From assembly GCA_030430125.1 (NCBI GenBank), contig JAUIGA010000006.1, forward strand, positions 1 to 22,109: a stretch of DNA of 22,109 nucleotides. The letters are read 5' to 3'. The notes beneath the pieces were generated by a model. That model saw nothing but the letters and a program-made list of their open reading frames with translations, ran no database searches and was not told where the DNA came from. The stretch's first letter is position 1. The number at the start of each line of letters is the position of its first letter. This DNA is from Chloroflexia bacterium. Its GTDB lineage: Bacteria > Chloroflexota > Chloroflexia > Thermomicrobiales > UBA6265. The position numbers and the translations under genes are program-made. This document shows positions 13,382 to 19,613 of this stretch, piece after piece.

Positions 13382-14191
13382 GTGGAGCAACGCCTCAAAC
13401 TGACCCTTGCCTACGATGGCTCGCGCGTGTGGGGTTCCCAGCGGCAGCCTGGCAGGGAGACGGTCCAGGGCGTGCTCGAAGCCGCGCTCACCGAGCTAGG
13501 CGGCCATCCGGTGGCCGCAGTCTTCGCCGGACGTACCGACCGGGGCGTTCATGCGAACGGCCAGGTGGTTGGATGCGAGGATGTCCGTCCCGAAATGGCG
13601 CCGGAGCGCATCCGGCAGGCGCTCGAGCCCCGGTTGGGTGATGCCATTTCGGTGGTTCGGGTTGAACGGGTGCCCGCCACGTTTCACGCGCGCTTCGATG
13701 CCGTGTGGCGGGAATACCGGTACCGGATCTGGTGCGGGACCCGATCGCCACTGCTTGCGCGGTACGCGTGGCACCGGCGAGGAGCGCTCGACGTGACGGC
13801 CATGAGGGACGCCGCTGGGCGGCTCCTGGGGCAGCACGACTTCGCGTCGTTTGTGGCAGGTGGCGAAGGGGTGCCGTGGTCCGACCGGCAGCAGGCCACG
13901 CACGGTACGGTACGAACCGTGCTCCATGCCTCGGTGCAGCAGGTTGAAGCCTGGTGGCCCGCTGGCGACATTGCCGGTCATGGAATGGAGATTCGGGTGG
14001 CGGCGGATGGGTTCCTGCCGCGCATGGTCCGCGGGTTCGTTGGCGCCCTGGGTGAAATCGGCCGGGGCGCCAACGAACCTGACTGGATCGACGAGCTATT
14101 GGACCGGGCAGACCGACGGGGAGGCCCACGATCGGCACCGCCTCACGGATTGGTGCTCTGGCGCATCGGGTACGGCGACGATCGCCTGTAA
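13382..14191 (+). CDS. truA: tRNA pseudouridine(38-40) synthase TruA
   Basis: This 269-residue enzyme converts uridines 38-40 in tRNA anticodon arms to pseudouridine. Family motifs are LTLAYDGSRVWGSQRQPG at the N-terminus, AGRTDRGVHANGQV with catalytic D53, the FHARFDAVWREYRYRI block (about 101-116), HDFASF (about 155), and GFLPRMVRGFVGALGEIGRG near the C-terminus. The start is GTG at 13382, 15 bases after rplQ. truA between rplQ and rplM is a common arrangement in Gram-positive-type clusters. Confidence 0.95.
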   Translation: MEQRLKLTLAYDGSRVWGSQRQPGRETVQGVLEAALTELGGHPVAAVFAGRTDRGVHANGQVVGCEDVRPEMAPERIRQALEPRLGDAISVVRVERVPATFHARFDAVWREYRYRIWCGTRSPLLARYAWHRRGALDVTAMRDAAGRLLGQHDFASFVAGGEGVPWSDRQQATHGTVRTVLHASVQQVEAWWPAGDIAGHGMEIRVAADGFLPRMVRGFVGALGEIGRGANEPDWIDELLDRADRRGGPRSAPPHGLVLWRIGYGDDRL

Positions 14192-14253
14192 CCCCACAGC
14201 GCGGCGGCAGTTGCGACTGAGGCGAGGACACCGCCGAACAGGAGTGAGACAGC

Positions 14254-14709
14254 ATGGAACGACGAACATACTCCGCGAAGCCGCGCGACATTCAGCGCTC
14301 GTGGTATGTGGTGGACGCCGAGGGCAAGACGCTCGGTCGCCTGGCCACGGCGATCGCGGCGACCCTGCGCGGGAAGCACAAGGCGATGTACACCCCCCAC
14401 ATCGACACCGGCGACTTCGTGATTGTGGTCAACGCGGGCAAGGTCCGCGTGACCGGGAACAAGGACACGGAGAAGAAGTACTACCGGCATTCGAACTACC
14501 CGGGCGGGCTGAAGACCACCACGCTGCGCGAGATGCGGCAGAAGCACCCTGAGCGCATCCTCGAGGCGGCGGTGTGGGGTATGCTGCCGCAGAGCAACCT
14601 GGGTCGACAGCAGCTGAAGAAGCTGAAGCTGTACGCCGGGCCGGAACATCCGCACGGAGCGCAGCAGCCAGTCGAGCTTCCCGTTGACGACACCGCGACG
14701 CGCGTCTAG
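14254..14709 (+). CDS. rplM: Ribosomal protein L13
   Basis: This 151-residue protein is L13, an early-assembly 50S protein. It starts MERRTYSAKPRDIQRSWYVVDAEGKTLGRLATAIAATLRGKHK and has DTGDFVIVVNAGKVRVTGNK and AVWGMLPQSNLGRQQLKKLKLYAGPEHPH, all hallmarks. A short tail after the core is slightly longer than usual. AGGAGTGAG precedes the ATG. The 62-base gap after truA shows no clear promoter. rpsI follows as the usual partner. Confidence 0.97.
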   Translation: MERRTYSAKPRDIQRSWYVVDAEGKTLGRLATAIAATLRGKHKAMYTPHIDTGDFVIVVNAGKVRVTGNKDTEKKYYRHSNYPGGLKTTTLREMRQKHPERILEAAVWGMLPQSNLGRQQLKKLKLYAGPEHPHGAQQPVELPVDDTATRV

Positions 14710-14732
14710 GGTCCGGGTTCGAAGGAGTCACC

Positions 14733-15143
14733 ATGAGCGAAGCAGTACGCAAGGATCAGTTCTTTTACGGTGTGGGTCGCCGCAAGTCGGCGGTGGCGCG
14801 GGTGCGTCTCTACCCCGGTGAAGGCGCCATCACGGTCAACGGCAAGCCGAGCCGCGAGTACTTCGGTGGTCGCGAATTGCACCAGACGACGATGACCGAG
14901 CCGATGCGAGCCACCGGCACCGCGGATCGATTCGATGTTGTCGTGACCGTGGTCGGCGGCGGCGTCAGCGGCCAGGCCGGCGCGGTGCGCCATGGCATCT
15001 CCCGCGCCCTGGTGCGGTTCGACGAAGAGCTTCGACCGACGCTGAAGTCGGGCAAGTTCCTGACCCGGGATGCACGGGCCAAGGAGCGCAAGAAGGTCGG
15101 TCTCAAGCGAGCCCGCAAGGCGCCGCAGTACACGAAGCGCTAG
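14733..15143 (+). CDS. rpsI: Ribosomal protein S9
   Basis: This 136-residue protein is S9, whose C-terminal tail reaches the P-site tRNA. Blocks seen are FYGVGRRKSAVARVRLYPGEGAITVNGKPSREYFGG, GGGVSGQAGAVRHGISRALV, and the end TRDARAKERKKVGLKRARKAPQYTKR, with the conserved terminal K-R. AAGGAGT lies before the ATG. It is the last gene of the rightward ribosomal cluster, and a long stem-loop follows. Confidence 0.97.
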   Translation: MSEAVRKDQFFYGVGRRKSAVARVRLYPGEGAITVNGKPSREYFGGRELHQTTMTEPMRATGTADRFDVVVTVVGGGVSGQAGAVRHGISRALVRFDEELRPTLKSGKFLTRDARAKERKKVGLKRARKAPQYTKR

Positions 15144-15164
15144 CTCTATCCACTCGGACCAACG

Positions 15165-15204
15165 CACGAACATCCAGCATGGCTTACCATGCTGGATGTT
15201 CGTG
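15165..15204. terminator. 18-bp perfect stem-loop between converging genes
   Basis: Bases 15165-15182 and 15187-15204 are perfect inverted repeats (CACGAACATCCAGCATGG and its complement) with a 4-base loop (CTTA). It starts 21 bases after the rpsI stop and lies 62 bases beyond the 3' end of the minus-strand gene at 15267, so it can serve both directions. Neither side has a T-run, so it departs from the classical intrinsic terminator. The repeat is certain; the terminator role is inferred from position and stability. Confidence 0.7.
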
Positions 15205-15266
15205 TATCTGCCCTGCTTCACTTCAGGTGACATCCCGCAGGAAACACGGCAGGCAGGACTCTCGCG

Positions 15267-16127
15267 CTATGAGCGAGGGTTCGATTCGTGGTGACTGATC
15301 GTGTATTGGTCGATGCGTGTGTAGGTGTCGAGTATCTCCTGACGTGTCGCGACGGCGAGGTCCAGATTCGGGCGGGGTGCCCAGGCAAGCCATGGCGAGG
15401 AGCGTGGCCCCGGTGTGACCGTCAGGAGGTTGCCGTATGCCTGATCCGCCAACATGGCCAGGGTTCGCGCGGCGATGGCGGCCAGCGCCGTCGGTGGGTG
15501 GGTGCCATCCGGGCCGACGACCGGCGCGATGCGGACGAGCCCCAGGCGCGGAAACAGGCGCATCAGAGCTGCCTCCGCCTCCCAGGTGTCGAGACTCCCT
15601 GCGGAGAGGTCCAGAGCGATAACCACGTCCCACTCTTCCGCGAAACGACGAATGTTGGCGACGTGGTTCAGGTGATTGCCGGGACGCGCGAGGACGTCGC
15701 CTGCATTGATCGCAAGCGCGATGTGCACCGGATGTTCCGCCGCGACACGACGTGCCATCTGGGCAATGCTTGCGCCCTGCGGGCGAGTCGGGGCAAGGGT
15801 GGGAAGGACCAGCGTTCGCAGCCCGTTGTGCGTCGCTGCATGGGTCAGGAAGTCGCAAAGCCGGCTGGCACGTTGGTCAGCCAGCAGACCGGAGTACTGA
15901 GCGGGCAGCCAGACACTGCGGACCCGAGCGGTGCCGATATGGTCGAGCTCCCGAGAATCGGGAGGACGCCATGTACGTCGCAGATCGAGGTCGATGCCGT
16001 AGATGCCGGCAAGCGCGGCTTGAGCCGGGGCAACGGTTGGATGTCCCAGGAAGTTAGTGTCCGAGCCGATGAGAACGGTCGGTCGCCGGAACGCCGGTCG
16101 ACGCCCCGGGGTGGGGTTCCTGCTCAT
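15267..16127 (-). CDS. Hypothetical protein, possible TIM-barrel (sugar isomerase-like) fold
   Basis: I do not recognise this 286-residue protein with confidence. Alternating beta/alpha segments (VLIGSDTNFLG, GIYGIDLDLR, RSVWLPAQ, LRTLVLPTL, VHIALAINAGD, VVIALDLSAG, LGLVRIAPVV) and a helix with NHLNHVANIRRFAEEWD (about 151-167) resemble xylose-isomerase/AP-endonuclease-2-like barrels. The usual metal ligands look absent: the expected Glu of an LEN-like strand is Asn (I140-N141) and the His of an LDxxH strand is missing in LDLSAG. No signal peptide is visible. ATG 16127 is chosen for a GAGG six bases upstream; an in-frame ATG at 16205 lacks a ribosome-binding site. It lies last in the minus-strand cluster, 93 bases after the peptidase gene. 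Confidence 0.6.
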   Translation of the reverse strand: MSRNPTPGRRPAFRRPTVLIGSDTNFLGHPTVAPAQAALAGIYGIDLDLRRTWRPPDSRELDHIGTARVRSVWLPAQYSGLLADQRASRLCDFLTHAATHNGLRTLVLPTLAPTRPQGASIAQMARRVAAEHPVHIALAINAGDVLARPGNHLNHVANIRRFAEEWDVVIALDLSAGSLDTWEAEAALMRLFPRLGLVRIAPVVGPDGTHPPTALAAIAARTLAMLADQAYGNLLTVTPGPRSSPWLAWAPRPNLDLAVATRQEILDTYTRIDQYTISHHESNPRS

Positions 16128-16220
16128 ATCAGCCTCAACCTGGGCCGCGTAGCGGCAAGACAATCGTGAACGGATCGAGAGGCGCGACCGCGTCGGTCTG
16201 TGCATGCCAGTCTATCAAAG

Positions 16221-17126
16221 TCATCGCGGTCGGCTTGTGTCGCCGCGCAAGGTGGTAAATGCGGCTTCGACCGCAAGCTCTGCCGCGAGGCAGGCGCGCA
16301 TCGTCGTTCCGGTGTCGCTCCGGGGTATGTCGTTGACCGTGCTTGCGAACGCGATGTCGCCGTCTGCGATCGTGTGAACCGGCGCGATCGAGCGAGCGAG
16401 ACCATCGTGCATAGCGACGGTCATGCGGTGCAGCGCGTCGTGGTCGAGCGGCAGATCGGTCACACAGGCGAGGAGCGTCGTCGACACGCCGAGCGGCGGC
16501 GACGTTGGCGGCGAATCCAGCACGGCCATACGCGGATCGACCGCATCGGGACTCCACAGCGTTCCATAGGGGTTGGCGACGACGAACGCAGTCACCGCGC
16601 CTTCATCCAGTACGACCTGCCCGGAAATGAACCCTCCAATTCGCATGGCGTCCGGGCCGCCGATCGCGCCGAGGGTGGCACCGGTTCCCGCGCCAACCTG
16701 GCCCGTTTCAAGGCGGTCAATGCCGGCTGCGTTCGCTACCGCCGAGTAGCCATCGTCGGGTCCAGGCCAGGTGGCGCTGCCGATTGCCAGGTCAAAAATG
16801 ACCGCGGCCGGGACGATCGGCACTGGGCCTGCCGGTGTCGGGAACCCTCGGCCATGTTCCCGGAGCCAACGCACCACGCCTTCGGCCGCCGCCAGTCCGA
16901 ATGCGCTTCCACCCGTAAGCAGGATGGCGTCTGCACGCCGAACGATCCTGCCAGGGCCGAGGAGATCGAGTTCCCGGCTGCCCGACGCCGCGCCGCGAAC
17001 ATCCACGGCGGTGAGGGCCGGTCGGGCCAACCGGATCACCGTACAGCCGGTGCGGGCCGTCGTGTCGGTCCAATGTCCGACCTCGACCCCTGCCAATGGG
17101 CCAAAGGATGATGTCAGGATGTCCAT
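16221..17126 (-). CDS. P1/DmpA family (S58) peptidase
   Basis: This 301-residue protein matches the P1/DmpA family of self-processing N-terminal-nucleophile aminopeptidases. Landmarks are VEVGHWTDTTARTGCTVI at the N-terminus, VDVRGAASGSRELDLL (41-56), ILLTGGSAFGLAAAEGVVRWL (69-88), GFPTPAGPVPIVPAAVIFDL (94-113), QVGAGTGATLGAI (143-155) and the C-terminal ARSIAPVHTIADGDIAFA. The nucleophile/self-cleavage region appears to be GVSTTLL (213-219), where related proteins usually have Asn-Thr-Thr. Such enzymes act on small peptides or amides; the substrate is unknown. ATG 17126 overlaps the preceding gene by 13 bases, implying coupled translation. Confidence 0.85.
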   Translation of the reverse strand: MDILTSSFGPLAGVEVGHWTDTTARTGCTVIRLARPALTAVDVRGAASGSRELDLLGPGRIVRRADAILLTGGSAFGLAAAEGVVRWLREHGRGFPTPAGPVPIVPAAVIFDLAIGSATWPGPDDGYSAVANAAGIDRLETGQVGAGTGATLGAIGGPDAMRIGGFISGQVVLDEGAVTAFVVANPYGTLWSPDAVDPRMAVLDSPPTSPPLGVSTTLLACVTDLPLDHDALHRMTVAMHDGLARSIAPVHTIADGDIAFASTVNDIPRSDTGTTMRACLAAELAVEAAFTTLRGDTSRPR

Positions 17127-17893
17127 CGGAGCTCGAGTCCAGGCATGGCGCGAAGGATGAGGCCGGGGAAATGCCGTTCGGCGGCGCGCAAGGCGGCATC
17201 GATGTCGTGTTCTTCCCAAAGATGGGTCAGGACCAGCGTTTGCGCCCCGGCAGCGGCGGCGAGCTGGGCGGCTTCCTGCGAGGTGAGGTGTCCTCTATCC
17301 TGAAACGGGATCTTGGCGGTACCCGAATCCGCGGCTTCCGCGAGCACCACCGCGGCACCGTCGATGAATGGGGCGAGGTCGGCAGCGGGTCCCGTGTCGG
17401 CCGTGTAGGCAAGGTCGCGAATACCGCCGGTACCGATGCGCATTGCCCAGCAGGGCACGAAATGCACGGTGGGGTGGAAGCTGCAGGTCAAGCTGCCAAC
17501 GGTGACCTTGGCGTTCGGGTCGTACTCGCGCAGGTCGAACAGCTCGGTGAACCAGTCAATGCCGCTGTCCGGGGCATCGAACGCCTGGGCGATGCGACCC
17601 AGCATCGCGATGCCGTGTGGGGGAAGCCAGAGCGGTATTGGACGCGGCGCCGGTATCGGGTTGTAGGCGAGCGTGAATCGCAGCGAGACGATGTCCGCCA
17701 GATGGTCTGCGTGCAGGTGCGAGACCACGATGGCGTCGAGTGACCGATAGTCCACGTGCGTCCGCAATTGCAGGAGCGTCCCCGGTCCAATGTCGACCAG
17801 CAGAGAGGTCGCGCCCTCCTGTACCAGGTACGAGGAGCATCCCTGGCGCGTGCCGATCCCGGCAGCGCTACCTCCGAGGGTCGTGAGCTTCAT
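17114..17893 (-). CDS. Metallo-beta-lactamase-fold hydrolase (RNase Z/ElaC-like)
   Basis: This 259-residue protein has the metallo-beta-lactamase fold. It starts MKLTTLGGSAA and has the HxHxDH metal motif in SHLHADH (H59, H61, D63, H64), then H140/H144 in FHPTVHF, D166 in TADTG, and H202 and H224 (GHLTS, LTHLW). This spacing is that of the RNase Z/arylsulfatase-like branch. The short form and general motifs do not settle whether it processes tRNA 3' ends or another phosphodiester, so I give no symbol. TGGAGGT sits seven bases before the ATG, the strongest ribosome-binding site in the cluster. It overlaps the peptidase start. Confidence 0.85.
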   Translation of the reverse strand: MKLTTLGGSAAGIGTRQGCSSYLVQEGATSLLVDIGPGTLLQLRTHVDYRSLDAIVVSHLHADHLADIVSLRFTLAYNPIPAPRPIPLWLPPHGIAMLGRIAQAFDAPDSGIDWFTELFDLREYDPNAKVTVGSLTCSFHPTVHFVPCWAMRIGTGGIRDLAYTADTGPAADLAPFIDGAAVVLAEAADSGTAKIPFQDRGHLTSQEAAQLAAAAGAQTLVLTHLWEEHDIDAALRAAERHFPGLILRAMPGLELRWTS

Positions 17894-17932
17894 GCCGATA
17901 CCTCCAGTTCGGATTTGCTGTGGCCGTATCGT

Positions 17933-18601
17933 CTAAGTCTCGTGTCCGAGGATGTCCTGCAGGTGGTCCCGCCTGTTCCAGGAAAGACAACGGGTGCCCG
18001 CTCCGGTCACGAGAAACGAGGAGATGCTGCAGTTGTGCACCAAATATGGGACGAACGAGGTGGCGCGTGCTGAATCCATCCGGGCGACGAACGAGCCGAT
18101 CACGCCGCCGTGGGTCACGACCACGACCCGTTGTCCTGGATGTCGGGCGACGATTCGACCGAGTCCGGCGTTGACGCGGGTGATGAAGCCGGTGCCCGAT
18201 TCCCCATTTGGCCAGGATTCATCCGGATGCGCCTCGCCCTGGATGAGTGGGCGAAGGTGCGGGTGTGTCGCGATGGCCTCCCGTTCCGACCAACCTTCGA
18301 AATCGCCAAAGCCGAACTCCGCAATGTCGTCCTCGAACTCGGGCAGAAGCATCATGTGCTCACCAATTGCCGCCGCTGTCTGCCGGGCGCGCATCAGCGG
18401 GCTCGACACGAGGGCATCGCCATCGAGCTCCTGAACCGCCGCGCCGGTTCGGTGTGCCTGCTGGTGGCCCACCATGGTGAGAACGACATCCTTGCGTCCG
18501 ACCAGCAGCCGGTCGACATTCGCCGCCGTCTGGCCGTGCCGGACGAGGATCAGCTCGGTTTCTGCGCCCTGGATCGGGTTGCGGAATGAGGCATAGTGCA
18601 T
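17933..18601 (-). CDS. Histidine phosphatase family protein (phosphoglycerate-mutase-like)
   Basis: This 222-residue protein belongs to the histidine phosphatase superfamily. It has LILVRHGQTAANV with catalytic H22, the SSPLMRARQTA motif (67-77), the acidic EFGFGDFEGW segment with likely proton donor E95, and the second catalytic histidine H164 in VVTHGG. Members include cobalamin-pathway and broad-specificity phosphatases, and the sequence does not identify a substrate. ATG 18601, ten bases after the nth-like gene, is chosen because upstream in-frame sequence overlaps that gene and is unconserved in type. Its ribosome-binding site is weak (GGGA close to the ATG). Confidence 0.88.
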   Translation of the reverse strand: MHYASFRNPIQGAETELILVRHGQTAANVDRLLVGRKDVVLTMVGHQQAHRTGAAVQELDGDALVSSPLMRARQTAAAIGEHMMLLPEFEDDIAEFGFGDFEGWSEREAIATHPHLRPLIQGEAHPDESWPNGESGTGFITRVNAGLGRIVARHPGQRVVVVTHGGVIGSFVARMDSARATSFVPYLVHNCSISSFLVTGAGTRCLSWNRRDHLQDILGHET

Positions 18602-18611
18602 TCCCGTCGGA

Positions 18612-19313
18612 TCACGGCGATCCTGGTTGGCTGGCGTGCTGCTCGTGCTTCGCTGCGTAGTCACAGGCACTCCTGATTGGGCAGATCGCGCATCGCGGAT
18701 TGCGCGCGTGGCATATGGCCCGTCCGTGGGCAATCATCTCCATGTGGAAGCGATAGGTGCGGTCGGCATCGCCATCCATCATCGCCTCCAGTGTCGCATG
18801 GGCGCGGTCGGTGTTGGTGCGTTCGTCGATGAGCCCGGTGCGGCGGGCGACTCGGTAGACGTGGGTGTCGACCGGGAGCGCAGGTTTGCCGAGCGCGAAC
18901 AGGAGTACGCAGGCGGCTGTTTTCGGTCCGACACCATCGATCGACGTGAGCTCCTTCCTGGCGTCGTTGGTCGTCATGCCAGCGAGCGCGTCAAGCGTAT
19001 AGGCGCCGTACCGGTCGTGGATTTCGGACAACGCGTTCTGGATGCGAGGCGCCTTGCGGTTGGCCAGACCACCGGTTCGAATCGCGTCAACTACCTCGTT
19101 CGCAGGCGCGTCGACCACGTCCTGCCAGCCGGGGAAGCGCTCTTTCAGCGACGCGAACGCACGGGCTGTGTTGGTGTCCGAGGTGTTCTGGCTGAGGATC
19201 GTGGAGACCAGCTCGGAGACCGGATTGCCGCTCGGCGTCAGTTTGCGTGGGCCATACATCTCGTCCAGGCCGGCTTCGATCGCCGCGAGGCGGGCTCGCG
19301 TCTGTGGGTCCAT
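18612..19313 (-). CDS. nth: Endonuclease III, DNA glycosylase/AP lyase
   Basis: This 233-residue enzyme removes oxidised pyrimidines from DNA and cuts abasic sites. The helix-hairpin-helix reads LTSIDGVGPKTAACVLLFALGKPALPVDTHVYRV, with catalytic lysine K131 and aspartate D149 both present. The C-terminal iron-sulfur motif C-x6-C-x2-C-x5-C is complete (C201, C208, C211, C217). ILSQNTSDTN (39-48) matches the family's ILSQ(Q/N)T block. AGGAAAGG precedes ATG 19313. It is the first gene of the minus-strand cluster, and its promoter must lie in the 300-base region shared with pyrC. Confidence 0.93.
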   Translation of the reverse strand: MDPQTRARLAAIEAGLDEMYGPRKLTPSGNPVSELVSTILSQNTSDTNTARAFASLKERFPGWQDVVDAPANEVVDAIRTGGLANRKAPRIQNALSEIHDRYGAYTLDALAGMTTNDARKELTSIDGVGPKTAACVLLFALGKPALPVDTHVYRVARRTGLIDERTNTDRAHATLEAMMDGDADRTYRFHMEMIAHGRAICHARNPRCAICPIRSACDYAAKHEQHASQPGSP

Positions 19314-19450
19314 GACACCTTTCCTGCTTCGCGATGCGCCGGATATGAGGCGGACGTGGGTGCAGTGATTTTCCGCGATACGTCGTCGTCGACCGCCACG
19401 CGCATGAAATCCCGAAGACTTTCCACAACACCACGGCATCAGTCGTCATG

Positions 19451-19459
19451 TGCTACACT
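19451..19459 (+). promoter_or_regulatory. Candidate extended -10 promoter of pyrC-carA
   Basis: TG (19451-19452), one base, then TACACT (19454-19459) matches the extended -10 pattern TGnTAnnnT. No good -35 is seen at the proper distance, which extended -10 promoters tolerate. Transcription would begin near G19465/G19466, directly followed by TTTT (19467-19470). The leader would then be about 148 bases long and include the attenuator. Confidence 0.45.
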
Positions 19460-19539
19460 TCGTTGGTTTTATCGTATGCGATCGAGGTGCGCGACACACC
19501 GTGGCATTGACACCCACAACGATACACGCTGCAGAGCAC

Positions 19540-19578
19540 ACGCCCTCGGGTCCCGTCGGGACCACGGGGGCGTTTTTT
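19540..19578 (+). terminator. Intrinsic terminator (attenuator) in the pyrC leader
   Basis: Bases 19540-19554 pair with 19558-19573 in a 15-bp GC-rich stem (one G-T wobble at 19546/19567, one bulged A at 19564) with a 3-base loop GTC, followed by TTTTTT (19573-19578). It is a textbook intrinsic terminator placed 35 bases before the pyrC start, so it should act as an attenuator for pyrC-carA. A possible antiterminator pairs GAGGTGCG (19484-19491) with 19541-19547. A second GGGACC (19586-19591) could compete for the stem's GGTCCC (19549-19554). Confidence 0.85.
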
Positions 19579-19613
19579 CAGGATTGGGACCAATCATGGC
19601 GGGAGGAGATCGA

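Larger units (their letters stand above)
19314..19613. other. Divergent intergenic region, nth-like gene / pyrC
   Basis: This 300-base stretch separates two diverging operons. The right half holds the candidate pyrC promoter (about 19451-19459) and the pyrC leader with its attenuator (19540-19578). For the left-going operon I see no convincing -35/-10 pair. No gene is apparent, although the pyrC reading frame happens to be open far upstream through it. Confidence 0.6.

Noticed and set aside
15261..15277. CTCGC/GCGAG inverted repeat spanning the stop codon of the minus-strand gene
   Set aside because: The 5-bp stem with 7-base loop and no T-run is too weak to call a terminator beside the 18-bp stem-loop nearby.
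15288..17743. Plus-strand open frames of 200-300 codons across the minus-strand cluster
   Set aside because: All are antisense to proteins with clear motifs or consistent fold pattern, lack ribosome-binding sites, and have arginine-rich shadow composition.
18627..19613. Upstream extension of the pyrC frame to 18627
   Set aside because: It runs antisense to the endonuclease III gene, crosses an intrinsic terminator and shows no conserved sequence; PyrC clearly starts at 19614.
19466..19613. Known riboswitch class in the pyrC leader
   Set aside because: No motif of a riboswitch I know is recognisable; a covariance-model search would be needed to exclude one firmly.
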